Positions 38,835 to 47,228 of a stretch of DNA of 64,000 bases are shown in pieces. Both the position numbers and the translations under genes were made by a program. The DNA lies in contig NZ_KB891590.1 of NCBI RefSeq assembly GCF_000373485.1, positions 56,862-120,861 on the forward strand, written 5' to 3'. The DNA comes from Dasania marina DSM 21967. GTDB lineage: Bacteria > Pseudomonadota > Gammaproteobacteria > Pseudomonadales > Dasaniaceae. Within the stretch, counting starts at the first letter, position 1. Every line of letters begins with the position of its first letter. A model generated the notes under the pieces. The model did not search any database, was not told where the DNA came from, and saw nothing but the letters and a program-made list of their open reading frames with translations.

Positions 38835-40346
38835 TTATTTAACAGCAGGAATTGCCGATACCTCATCTATCTCAGGCTCTTGCAAAACATTCTCTTTCAC
38901 TGCATTTTCTTTTAAAGGCGTTAATTTAAAACCGGTAAAACCATAAATCAAAGAGATGATGGGATTAATAATATTAAAAAAGCAGTAAGGTAAATAAGCA
39001 AAGGTTGCCACCCCTAAGGTGCTGGCCATAAAGGCGCCACAGGTATTCCAGGGAATTAACGGCGAGGTAATAGTGGCAGAATCTTCTAATACCCGCGAGA
39101 GGTTTTCGGGGGCCAAGCCGCGACGTTCGAATTCCAAGCGATACATACGGCCCGGTAACACTATCGCGATATATTGATCAGCGGTAATAATATTCGCTCC
39201 TATACACGAGGCGATAGTCACAGCAATTAAACTGCCAGTAGATTTTACCGAGGTCAAAACACCTTGCACTAGGCGAGCTAATAAACCCACTTTATCCAGC
39301 ACTGCACCAAATATCATAGCCATTAATACCAGCCATACCGTATTTAACATGGAGGACATGCCACCACGTGTCAGCAAGTCATCTATAGAGGCATTACCGG
39401 TGTTAGAGACAAAGCCATCAAACAACACCATCCACACACCTTTAAACAAAGCCAACGCTAGAGGTATATCGGTATTACCCGCCAATTGATAAATTACGTC
39501 AGCCTGAAAAACCAAGGCAAAAACACAACCGATTAAAGTGCCTCCTAAAATAGTCGGCAGCGCGGGGAACTGCTTCATCGCCAGCACTAATACCAATAGC
39601 AAGGGCAATAATAAAATAAAATGGATATAAAACTGCTGCTCTAACAGAGCCAGCGTTTCTGCCATGGTATTAGCCGAGCCAGTGGGCGTATAAAACAAAC
39701 CGAGAATGGTAAAAATAATCAAAGAAATAATAATGCTGGGGCCGGTGGTCCAAGCCATGTGTTTAATATGCGTAAACAAATCGGTACCCGCTACGGCCGG
39801 GGCCAGATTGGTGGTATCCGATAACGGCGACATTTTATCGCCAAAATAAGCCCCGGAAATAATCGCACCTGCGGTAATATCCAAAGGCAAACCCAAGGCT
39901 GCCGCCGTACCTATCAAGCCTATGCCTATAGTGCCGGCCACTGTCCATGAGCTGCCTATGCTCAATGCTACAAAGGCAGATATCACACAGCAGGCGGCGT
40001 AAAAAATACTAGGGTCTAATAAACGCAGGCCATAGTAAATCATCGTGGGCACGGTGCCGGATAATATCCAGCTGCCAATTAAGGTGCCCACCGCAAATAA
40101 AATCATAATCGCCCGTAAAGAAACCGACACACCATCGATAATGCCTTGCTCTATAAACTCCCAACTGAGGCCGTTTTTTATACCCACAATAATCGCTACC
40201 GCCGAGGCGAGTAATAAAGCAATTTGGTTAGCGCCACTGGATGAAGAATCCCCAAATAGAAAAACCGAGCAAGCCAATAATATAATCAACACAAAGGTTG
40301 GAATTAAAGCGTCAAGAAGACTGGGGGGGCGTACAACGTTGGACAT
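38835..40346 (-). CDS. nhaC: NhaC-type Na+/H+ antiporter
   Basis: 503-residue inner-membrane protein with about 12 membrane segments. Typical stretches: ISGAYFGDKMSPLSDTTNLA, GMSSMLNTVWLVLMAM, ITADQYIAIVLPGRMY and ITSPLIPWNTCGAFM. NhaC-family members exchange sodium for protons or move amino-acid-like solutes. Start ATG 40346. Converges on the oxygenase; an Lrp-type regulator diverges 500 bases upstream, a possible controller. Confidence 0.92.
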   Translation of the reverse strand: MSNVVRPPSLLDALIPTFVLIILLACSVFLFGDSSSSGANQIALLLASAVAIIVGIKNGLSWEFIEQGIIDGVSVSLRAIMILFAVGTLIGSWILSGTVPTMIYYGLRLLDPSIFYAACCVISAFVALSIGSSWTVAGTIGIGLIGTAAALGLPLDITAGAIISGAYFGDKMSPLSDTTNLAPAVAGTDLFTHIKHMAWTTGPSIIISLIIFTILGLFYTPTGSANTMAETLALLEQQFYIHFILLLPLLLVLVLAMKQFPALPTILGGTLIGCVFALVFQADVIYQLAGNTDIPLALALFKGVWMVLFDGFVSNTGNASIDDLLTRGGMSSMLNTVWLVLMAMIFGAVLDKVGLLARLVQGVLTSVKSTGSLIAVTIASCIGANIITADQYIAIVLPGRMYRLEFERRGLAPENLSRVLEDSATITSPLIPWNTCGAFMASTLGVATFAYLPYCFFNIINPIISLIYGFTGFKLTPLKENAVKENVLQEPEIDEVSAIPAVK

Positions 40347-40847
40347 AACTTTCCCGTACTAACTGCAGGAGTGAAAAACACTCATAGTGATAGCTATGCC
40401 AAATTAAATCGACCAATAGCTCTGTAATAAGCGTACCAGCATCCAGCAGTTACGATTAAGGCTTATAAATTATTAGTTTTTAGTCTGTGTTATCACCAGC
40501 TGTATTTTTTAGCAGACAGCCTAAGCCCTACACATGGGCTAATGCGGAAAAAGTGTACGAGGTAAACCGGTAACATTGAATGAGCTAAGCGAACAATTTG
40601 ACCGTTAATTTTAATCAAAAAGCACACCAGATAGATCAAAGTGAAAAATCCTATACCCACAACCGACCTACAGACCACCACTACTGATCCGTAGTAGAGG
40701 CAACAGTAACTCAAAACCTCATAATTCCCTGTATTAATAGCGGCCCAGAGCGCGCACCAAACAATCATTTACATATTGACCAGTAATAGCGTATATTTTG
40801 TTCGTTCATTAGATCAATTTGATCGGCAATCCAGACAAAGGTGTTAT
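40347..40847. other. Intergenic region between nhaC and the first Lrp gene
   Basis: 500 bases with no accepted gene. A 91-codon minus-strand frame (40493-40768) has no recognisable domain. Promoters of both divergent genes must lie here. Confidence 0.5.
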
Positions 40848-41273
40848 ATGGATACTCTAGACAAAAATCTATTAGCGCTACTGCTAGAAAATAGCCGCCT
40901 AAGTATCACCGAGCTAGCCAAGCGCCTCAGTGTCACTCGAGCGACCGTGCAGGAACACATAAGGCGGCTGGAGCGCAATCAAATCATTCAGGGCTATACT
41001 GTGCGCTTACATCCAGAGTATTTACAAAGGCAAATCTGTGCCAACGTACTGATAGCCGCCGATCAAAAAAAATTGAGCCAAGTGTCTAGGCAAATAGAGC
41101 AGATTAAAGCAGTACAATCCCTGCATTCCATTTCAGGGCAATATGATTTATGTGCGCAAGTACAAGATGAAAGTACTGAAACCTTAGACCAACAAATTGA
41201 CAAGATTATTTCTATAGATGGCATAGAACGCACCCAAACCTCTATTTATTTAAGCCGAAAGTTTGATCGTTAA
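40848..41273 (+). CDS. Lrp/AsnC-family transcriptional regulator
   Basis: 141 residues. N-terminal helix-turn-helix (LDKNLLALLLENSRLSITELAKRLSVTRATVQEHIRRLE) and C-terminal RAM/AsnC ligand domain (VQSLHSISGQYDLCAQVQ). ATG 40848 is chosen over an upstream in-frame start at 40776 because AAAGGTG precedes it and it begins the domain. Such regulators sense amino acids. It divides the antiporter from a second Lrp-family gene. Confidence 0.9.
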   Translation: MDTLDKNLLALLLENSRLSITELAKRLSVTRATVQEHIRRLERNQIIQGYTVRLHPEYLQRQICANVLIAADQKKLSQVSRQIEQIKAVQSLHSISGQYDLCAQVQDESTETLDQQIDKIISIDGIERTQTSIYLSRKFDR

Positions 41274-41325
41274 TAACAGCATGACTATGCATAACATCAA
41301 CTCTGATTACTAGTTAGGGCTAACT

Positions 41326-41802
41326 GTGAAACTCGACAAAATAAACCTACGCATACTCAACACGCTGCAAAAAGATGCCACTATTAGCAACCAACGATTG
41401 GCTGATGAGATAGGCTTGTCAGAAAGCGCCTGCCTTAGCCGAGTGAGAAAATTAAAAAAAGAAAATTACCTGCAAGCCCATGCCGCTAATATTAATTTAA
41501 AGAAAATCCCCCACGCCCATTTTATTGTCAACATTGCTTTAAAAAGCCAAGAACCAAAATTGGCAAGACATTTTCGTGGAGTGATAGACAGCATCCCGCA
41601 AATCACCTCTTGCTATATGGTGTCAGGGCAGTTTGACTATATCGTGCACTTTATTTGCCGCGATGCCGCCGAGTTTAATGAACTCAGTGAAGGCCTAGTA
41701 CAGCAGGAAATTGGTATAGAAAAAATGAATTCGCAATTAATTATCGGCGAAATAAAACCCTTTGCCGGCTACCCTTTAGATTTGCTAATAGGCTCTGATT
41801 AA
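41326..41802 (+). CDS. Lrp/AsnC-family transcriptional regulator
   Basis: 158 residues, GTG start. DNA-binding half KLDKINLRILNTLQKDATIS...LSESACLSRVRKLK and sensor half ITSCYMVSGQFDYIVHFICR. More Lrp-like than the preceding paralogue, with the SACLSRV recognition helix. The two regulators are 52 bases apart and may be co-transcribed. Targets could include the oxygenase and antiporter; not shown by sequence. Confidence 0.9.
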   Translation: MKLDKINLRILNTLQKDATISNQRLADEIGLSESACLSRVRKLKKENYLQAHAANINLKKIPHAHFIVNIALKSQEPKLARHFRGVIDSIPQITSCYMVSGQFDYIVHFICRDAAEFNELSEGLVQQEIGIEKMNSQLIIGEIKPFAGYPLDLLIGSD

Positions 41803-42043
41803 ACCAGCGCCTCCCCCCAAAAACTCCATCATTCCGGCCTCCGAGCCGGGCTGCTAGGCGAACAACAGCGTTTTATGTGTTGAACGCCTGAAGAGGCGAC
41901 CCGTAGGGTGAGCGTAGCGAATAATCCAGTAGATTTAGCAGCCAACCAAATCCCCCCCCCAGCCATAAACAGCCCTGTTGCACGGACAATTGACCGGCCA
42001 ATTGTGACGGCCATCACTTTTTACCGATAAGCGCATAATAAAA
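41803..42043. other. Intergenic stretch
   Basis: No gene. A nine-base C-run occurs near 41952-41960. No terminator recognised. Confidence 0.5.
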
Positions 42044-42071
42044 GGAACCTTTGCTCACTCTTTACCGTGTT
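42044..42071 (+). promoter_or_regulatory. Putative ECF-sigma promoter of the DUF4382 lipoprotein
   Basis: GGAACC, 16 bases, CGTGTT. Same boxes and same spacing as the site at 43221-43248 in front of the ECF sigma gene. GGAAC-N16/17-CGT is the general ECF (RpoE-like) promoter form. Predicted transcript start near 42078, leaving a 64-base leader. Confidence 0.7.
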
Positions 42072-42141
42072 AGTTAGTATGGCGTTAATTGCCGCTAATA
42101 TAAGCATCATATCCACCCATGATTAACTTTAGGTACATACC

Positions 42142-43056
42142 ATGAATAAAATTTTTGCCTTACCCGCGCTAGCACTTTTATACACCTTAACAGCCTGTGA
42201 CGGCAGCAGCGGCGGTAGCAGTGGCGGCGATGATGAGGCGCGGCTTTCCCTAGGCATTACCGACGGCCCGGTAGAAAACGCCTCAGCGGTAGTTATCTCC
42301 TTTACCTCCATAGAGCTAAAAGGCCCTGAAACCACGCTGATAGAGTTCGAAGAAGCTAAAACCCTTAACCTCTTAGACTTCCAAGGCGAGGATCGCTCCT
42401 TACTACTAGATGACCAACTGCTTGCCGTAGGCGACTACCAATGGATAAGACTGGGCGTTAACGAAGCCGACTCCTATATTATTATTAATGGTATACAACA
42501 CGCCCTAAGCATACCCAGCAGCGCAAAAAGCGGCCTTAAATTAAACCGCGGCTTTACCGCCGGTGCCGGCAGCAGTAACAACTTCACCATAGAATTTGAT
42601 TTAAGAAAATCGGTGCACGAGCAAAGCGGCAGCTATAAGCTACGCCCCACCTTGCGCCTAGTTGATAACTTAGACGTTAATAGCATTAAAGGCGTAGTAG
42701 CCGCCAACCTAGTCACCGATGTTGCTTGCAACAACGGTGATAATAATGACATGGGTAACGTGGTATACCTGTTTAGCGGTCACGACGCCGCCATTCAAGA
42801 CATACAAGGCAATGATGGCGACCCGCTAACCTCGGCCACAGTAAGCTACAACAGTAGCAGCGAACAGTATCAGTTCACCCTAGGTTTTATCCCTGTAGGT
42901 GACTACAGCGTAGCCTTTAGCTGTGACGCCTCGCTAGACATCAACACCGAGGACAATAGCGCGGCTAACACACAAGGCAATGACGTGGTTAGCTTTACCG
43001 CTGGCGTTAATGTCAGCGTAACCGCCGACAGTGCCGCTAATATCACTATTAATTAA
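42142..43056 (+). CDS. DUF4382-domain lipoprotein
   Basis: 304 residues. Lipoprotein signal with lipobox LTAC (Cys near residue 19), then a Ser/Gly linker (GSSGGSSGGDDE). The DUF4382 domain follows (LSLGITDGPVENASAVVISF, TLNLLDFQGED, LRKSVHEQSGSYKLRPTLRLVDN). The C-terminal 110 residues form a beta-sandwich-like region. Function of DUF4382 is unknown; members are surface or periplasmic lipoproteins. An ECF-type promoter matching that of the next operon lies upstream, making it a likely regulon member. Confidence 0.88.
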   Translation: MNKIFALPALALLYTLTACDGSSGGSSGGDDEARLSLGITDGPVENASAVVISFTSIELKGPETTLIEFEEAKTLNLLDFQGEDRSLLLDDQLLAVGDYQWIRLGVNEADSYIIINGIQHALSIPSSAKSGLKLNRGFTAGAGSSNNFTIEFDLRKSVHEQSGSYKLRPTLRLVDNLDVNSIKGVVAANLVTDVACNNGDNNDMGNVVYLFSGHDAAIQDIQGNDGDPLTSATVSYNSSSEQYQFTLGFIPVGDYSVAFSCDASLDINTEDNSAANTQGNDVVSFTAGVNVSVTADSAANITIN

Positions 43057-43102
43057 TAGTTATTAACAAATAACTAAGCCCTATTACATAAACCGAAACA
43101 CT

Positions 43103-43130
43103 AGGCAGCCAACTGATAAGGCGGCTGCCT
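43103..43130 (+). terminator. Weak hairpin after the lipoprotein gene
   Basis: AGGCAGCC / GGCTGCCT stem with a 12-base loop. There is no T-run after it, so termination is uncertain. Confidence 0.4.
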
Positions 43131-43220
43131 CCCCTCTCCTGCTACAATGCAGCACCTACGCCTCATTAATCACCACATATCCCGCGCCAACAAAGAAATG
43201 TAACTATCGGTTATAAAAAT

Positions 43221-43248
43221 GGAACCTTTTAAAGTTATAGCTCGTGTA
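43221..43248 (+). promoter_or_regulatory. Putative autoregulatory ECF-sigma promoter
   Basis: GGAACC, 16 bases, CGTGTA directly before the sigma gene. The predicted start point falls at about 43254-43256, so the mRNA would be nearly leaderless. Match in both boxes and spacer with 42044-42071 supports one sigma recognising both. Confidence 0.7.
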
Positions 43249-43256
43249 TAGGTAGT

Positions 43257-43832
43257 ATGAGTTTTTTAAGCAGTCCGTCGCAACAACCAGCCCACAGCCA
43301 ATTTGAACAATTGGTGCATCCGCACATCCAGCATTTATACCACCTTGCCCATCGCCTGCATGGCAACCAAAGTGATGCTGAAGACTTGGTACAAGATCTG
43401 CTTATCAAGCTATACCCACGCCTTGAAGAAATGCTCAGCATTGAAAAACTACGGCCCTGGTTAGCACGTATCATGTATCGCCTTTTTATCGATCACTGGC
43501 GCAAAAAAAAGCAACAGCCTGAGCATTACCCTCATGATGACGGCGAGCAAATATTGGCGCAAACTCCCGAGCCGACACTAGAGCCCGATCAACTCATAGA
43601 TCAAACAAGGCTAAGCCACAACCTCAATGCCGCCATCAAACGGCTAAGCGTTGAACAGCGGGTATTAATTACCCTGCATCTTATAGAAGGTTATAGCCTT
43701 AATGATTTAGCCATGGTACTTGAATTACCACTAGGCACTGTTAAATCACGCCTGCATAGAACCAAAGATCAGTTGAAAAAAAGCCTCAGAAAAACGGAAC
43801 CTTTATCCACACTTACGCGTGTTAATAGCTAA
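43257..43832 (+). CDS. ECF-family RNA polymerase sigma factor
   Basis: 191 residues. Region 2 at about residues 17-75 (LYHLAHRLHGNQSDAEDLVQ, WLARIMYRLFIDHWR) and region 4 at about 120-175 (LSVEQRVLITLHLIEGYSLN, LPLGTVKSRLHRTKDQL). Start ATG 43257 with a weak GG three bases upstream. It is followed 13 bases later by a zinc-type anti-sigma gene, then a small exported protein and a TPR/barrel protein. The promoter upstream suggests it drives its own transcription. Confidence 0.92.
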   Translation: MSFLSSPSQQPAHSQFEQLVHPHIQHLYHLAHRLHGNQSDAEDLVQDLLIKLYPRLEEMLSIEKLRPWLARIMYRLFIDHWRKKKQQPEHYPHDDGEQILAQTPEPTLEPDQLIDQTRLSHNLNAAIKRLSVEQRVLITLHLIEGYSLNDLAMVLELPLGTVKSRLHRTKDQLKKSLRKTEPLSTLTRVNS

Positions 43833-43845
43833 GGCTGGAGACATT

Positions 43846-44514
43846 ATGAACTGCTTAGAAACCCGAAAAATCATACCCATATATATCGCGAGTGGTGGCG
43901 TATCCCTCGCTAATAACGAGCTCTTTGACCATATTGCAAGCTGCGAACTTTGCCTAGCTCACTACGAAGAGAGCCTACTACTAACAGGCTTAAACAATCT
44001 AGATAAGCCGATCATGAGCGCAGGCTTTGCCGATAAGGCCATCAAACAAGCTATAGAGAACCATCAACAGGCAAAACAGGAAAGAGCAGCGTCGTCTCCA
44101 TCGCTCTATCGCCGGGTGGTGGCCCTAGTACTTATAGTTAGTTTTATGGGGCTAATACTGGTAAATCAAAATCCTGTCGCCCACAATGAAAAAATGGCTC
44201 AACTCAATACGGCCAACGGCACCGCCAGCAAACAGATTAATGTTGTTATAGACAGCCTCGCCGATAGGGAAAATACCACCGTTACCATAGAGCTGGCAGA
44301 AAATTTAGAGCTACAAGGTTACCCCAACCGTAAAACCTTAAGCTGGACTACCAATATACGCAAAGGTAAAAACCTACTAACTTTACCGGTATTGTTTAAG
44401 GACCATAGCGACAGCTACCTCACCCTGTCCTATGCCTATGGCCCCGCCAATAAACGTATACATATAGATGTTAGCCACGACAAAGCCGACCACAGCAAAC
44501 AACCAACCACGTAG
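43846..44514 (+). CDS. Membrane-anchored zinc anti-sigma factor
   Basis: 222 residues from ATG 43846 (TGGAG five bases upstream; frame open slightly earlier). The N-terminal zinc-binding anti-sigma motif HIASCELC (H-x3-C-x2-C, about residues 28-35) would hold the sigma factor. One membrane segment (VVALVLIVSFMGLILV) follows near residue 95. The periplasmic part is beta-rich and unrecognised. Release by proteolysis is typical of such pairs; no protease gene is nearby. Confidence 0.87.
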   Translation: MNCLETRKIIPIYIASGGVSLANNELFDHIASCELCLAHYEESLLLTGLNNLDKPIMSAGFADKAIKQAIENHQQAKQERAASSPSLYRRVVALVLIVSFMGLILVNQNPVAHNEKMAQLNTANGTASKQINVVIDSLADRENTTVTIELAENLELQGYPNRKTLSWTTNIRKGKNLLTLPVLFKDHSDSYLTLSYAYGPANKRIHIDVSHDKADHSKQPTT

Positions 44515-44537
44515 CGTGGACAATCAGAGAGAACAGC

Positions 44538-44882
44538 ATGAAAATCACGCCACTAGCACTACTATTATTATTGCTCATTACATCGCCACTGGCGCTAGCT
44601 CAGGAGGACTTAGACGACACCATTTTTGTGGTCGATGAACTCGGCAGCCCCAACGACATCATTAACATTATAGAATTACCCAAATACATTAACAGCAACG
44701 CAGCCGATAACGCCTCGCGGGGCATCGCAAATGCCAATAAATCGAAAGACAAAGGCAGAAAACTGGGCCAAGATATGGCCGAAGACGCTAGAAACAAAAA
44801 TTCAGCCGAAAAAATAAAAAAGAATACCCCTAGCAATAAAGGCCTAGGCCGACCGGAAAATGACAAAAATCCCAAAAAATAG
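44538..44882 (+). CDS. Small exported Lys/Asn-rich protein
   Basis: 114 residues: signal peptide (ALLLLLLITSPLALA), a short acidic segment (EDLDDTIFVVDELG), then a highly charged, Lys/Asn/Gly-rich tail (KSKDKGRKLGQDMAEDARNK, ending NDKNPKK), likely disordered. Third gene of the ECF operon, 23 bases after the anti-sigma gene. No family recognised. Confidence 0.8.
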   Translation: MKITPLALLLLLLITSPLALAQEDLDDTIFVVDELGSPNDIINIIELPKYINSNAADNASRGIANANKSKDKGRKLGQDMAEDARNKNSAEKIKKNTPSNKGLGRPENDKNPKK

Positions 44883-44899
44883 GTAGAATACTCCGCCAC

Positions 44900-44933
44900 A
44901 ACTCGCCTTTAGATAAAAGTGCGAGTTTTTTCT
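44900..44933 (+). terminator. Intrinsic terminator of the ECF operon
   Basis: AACTCGC / GCGAGTT stem followed by TTTTTT, 18 bases after the small exported protein. It separates it from the TPR/barrel gene. Confidence 0.8.
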
Positions 44934-44993
44934 ATTTTTTACATCTGCTTTTATTTTTATACTTATTTTTATATATAGCTACCGGAACTAGCC

Positions 44994-46316
44994 TTGATAA
45001 AAAGATTACTGCTAAGCATATCGCTAACCCTAGCGCTAAGCCCTCTTACGTTATTTGCCGATGCCAGCGATGATTATAGAAGCGGTATTAACGCCTTCAA
45101 AACAAAAGACTATTCACAGGCTATACAGTTCTTTTTAAGCGCTAAAAATATAGCCGAAAAAGAAGGCACTAACACTGCAAGCCTCTCTGAAAAACTAGAC
45201 TACAACCTAGGCTCAAGCTATTACAAAGCGCAGCGTTATAGCGAATCCGCCAGCCACTTTAACCGCCTTACCAACAGCAGCCAGTGGTCAGCTATGGCTC
45301 ACTACAACCTAGGTTTAATTGCAGAAAAAACCCACCAGCCTTCACAGGCAGCGCAGCATTTTACGCTCGCCTATCAAAACGCCAGTTCTGAAAAAATAAA
45401 AAAACTCGCAGCTTTAAAGCTGCAACAACAAGAGTCGCTAAACACATCCTACCAAGCATGGCGCGGCATAATATCCGCAGCCGTAGGCCACGACAGTAAT
45501 ATCGCACTATTTCCCGATAACAATACCCACAAACAACAAAGCGATAAGTACCTAGAAGCATGGGCAAGCGCCGAAAATTATCTTAGAGGCAATTATAACA
45601 ATGGCCTACATATCAACATCAGCGCGTTTAAACGCCATTATATGGATAATAGCGATTACAACTTCACCGGCTTTGACGTTGCTATCAGCCGCGAAAAACA
45701 ACACACAACATGGCATAGCAGTAGCACACTAACCACAGCGGCCTATTTTACGGAAGGTGATATTTCATCAAAAATATTAGCTCTCGCATTTGAGGCTGAG
45801 CGGCCATACCGCGATATAAACTTACACCTAGGCAATGAAACTCAATACACACTGGGCCAATCTAGCTATGACTACATAACAGGGTGGAGCAATGAAACAG
45901 CTGCTTTTCTTAGCTACGACAGCAGCCAATACAGCATAAAAACAGGCTACCAGCTTACCGTCAATAACCGCAAAGATTTACCAATAGAGGATGATTTTTA
46001 CAGCTACTCCCCTACCCAGCACGATTATTTCCTGCATATTAACTACCGCATAAATCCCCAATTATGGCTACAACTGGAAAGCCAATACAGCGTTAGCCAT
46101 TACAACGACAGTAATAAAATAGTCGATAGTGACGGTAATACCCACAGTGAAAAAAGACGAGACAAAAAAATAAGCCATATCGTAAGAGCCAACTACAGCC
46201 ATGGTAACCAGTGGCTTAGTTTTGTTGAATACAGCAACAACAATAAACGATCAAATATGGATTATTATGCCTATCATCGCTGGCAATTAAGCATAGGCAT
46301 AGAAAAAACGTTTTAA
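44994..46316 (+). CDS. TPR plus beta-barrel outer-membrane protein
   Basis: 440 residues, TTG start. Signal peptide (LLLSISLTLALSPLTLFA), then TPR-like helices at about 25-150 (YRSGINAFKTKDYSQAIQFF, YNLGSSYYKAQRYSESASHF, HYNLGLIAEKTHQPSQAAQHF), then about 280 residues of alternating beta-strand sequence ending with Phe, as in barrel proteins. An N-terminal TPR joined to a C-terminal barrel is the layout of Slam-type lipoprotein exporters, but no direct motif proves this. It lies next to a lipoprotein-controlling ECF locus, which makes a lipoprotein-handling role worth testing. Confidence 0.75.
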   Translation: MIKRLLLSISLTLALSPLTLFADASDDYRSGINAFKTKDYSQAIQFFLSAKNIAEKEGTNTASLSEKLDYNLGSSYYKAQRYSESASHFNRLTNSSQWSAMAHYNLGLIAEKTHQPSQAAQHFTLAYQNASSEKIKKLAALKLQQQESLNTSYQAWRGIISAAVGHDSNIALFPDNNTHKQQSDKYLEAWASAENYLRGNYNNGLHINISAFKRHYMDNSDYNFTGFDVAISREKQHTTWHSSSTLTTAAYFTEGDISSKILALAFEAERPYRDINLHLGNETQYTLGQSSYDYITGWSNETAAFLSYDSSQYSIKTGYQLTVNNRKDLPIEDDFYSYSPTQHDYFLHINYRINPQLWLQLESQYSVSHYNDSNKIVDSDGNTHSEKRRDKKISHIVRANYSHGNQWLSFVEYSNNNKRSNMDYYAYHRWQLSIGIEKTF

Positions 46317-46591
46317 CGCTAAACTGCAGTTAAAAACTGCCTTATTCGGTACAGCCTTTCTTATATTTTTTACCACTGCCCCACCCCTACAACAACGGTT
46401 GTAATCGTTGCGCCCCGGTTTTTTTTCAAAGTGCACCCACAGGGCATTGAACGAAAGTTGGGCATGAACTGCCTCAATAAAGGGAGCTAGCAACCGCTAC
46501 AAACAGTGCCGCAATGACTTTACTAGCAATACTGGGTAATATTGACGGTTATTGTCTTGGGGATACCCCCGGTAAATCACATAGGCCTTTA

Positions 46592-47215
46592 ATGAGCGAC
46601 ATTCAAAAACCACCTGCTGAAGCCACTGCACCTAGCGCTCAACCTAGTTCTCAGCCCAGTCCTCAACCTAGCTCGCAACCTAACAACCCCCTACACGGGA
46701 TTAAACTGGCGGACGTAGTCACCCAATTAGTAGAGCATTATGGCTGGGAGGAGCTGGGCCGACGCATCGATATACGCTGCTTTCAACTAGACCCATCCAT
46801 TAAATCCAGCTTAAAGTTTTTGCGCAAAGCCGATTGGGCACGCACCAAAGTGGAAGAGCTATACCTCAAATCCAATCTCCACAAACAAGCACCCGTGTCA
46901 AAAGCCCCGGCCAAACCCAAGCCACAGCCAGCAGCAGCCCCCGCCAAAGCGGATAAGGCACCTGTAGTTGAAACTGTAGTTGAGGCTGTAGCTGAGACAA
47001 TAATTGAGGCGACAGTTGAGAAAGCCGCAGCGAAGGTAACCGAAAAGGCCGCTGAGAAACCAGCCCAGCCAACCCCCGAACCCAGCCCAGCAGTGGTAGA
47101 CGACAGCCCTAGCGCCGAAGAATCCAGCACCGCAACTAGCACCACAAGCAACAAAAAAGCCGCCACTAAGCCCCGCCGCTTTGGTGGCCCCAAAGACCCT
47201 AAGCGCTCGTTTTAA
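46592..47215 (+). CDS. VF530-family (DUF2132) DNA-binding-type protein with long low-complexity tails
   Basis: 207 residues from ATG 46592. Core at about residues 33-92: [20 protein letters not shown] and [20 protein letters not shown], the VF530 signature. The N-terminal 30 residues are Gln/Pro/Ser-rich; the C-terminal 110 are Ala/Lys/Glu/Pro-rich, ending in a basic patch ([15 protein letters not shown]). VF530 proteins are usually about 80 residues, so most of this protein is extension. Role unknown; the basic tail would suit nucleic-acid binding. Confidence 0.83.
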   Translation: MSDIQKPPAEATAPSAQPSSQPSPQPSSQPNNPLHGIKLADVVTQLVEHYGWEELGRRIDIRCFQLDPSIKSSLKFLRKADWARTKVEELYLKSNLHKQAPVSKAPAKPKPQPAAAPAKADKAPVVETVVEAVAETIIEATVEKAAAKVTEKAAEKPAQPTPEPSPAVVDDSPSAEESSTATSTTSNKKAATKPRRFGGPKDPKRSF

Positions 47216-47228
47216 AACTCAGCCAGCG

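Noticed and set aside
40493..40768. 91-codon minus-strand frame in the nhaC-Lrp gap
   Set aside because: No start signal, no recognised domain, low-complexity hydrophobic content.
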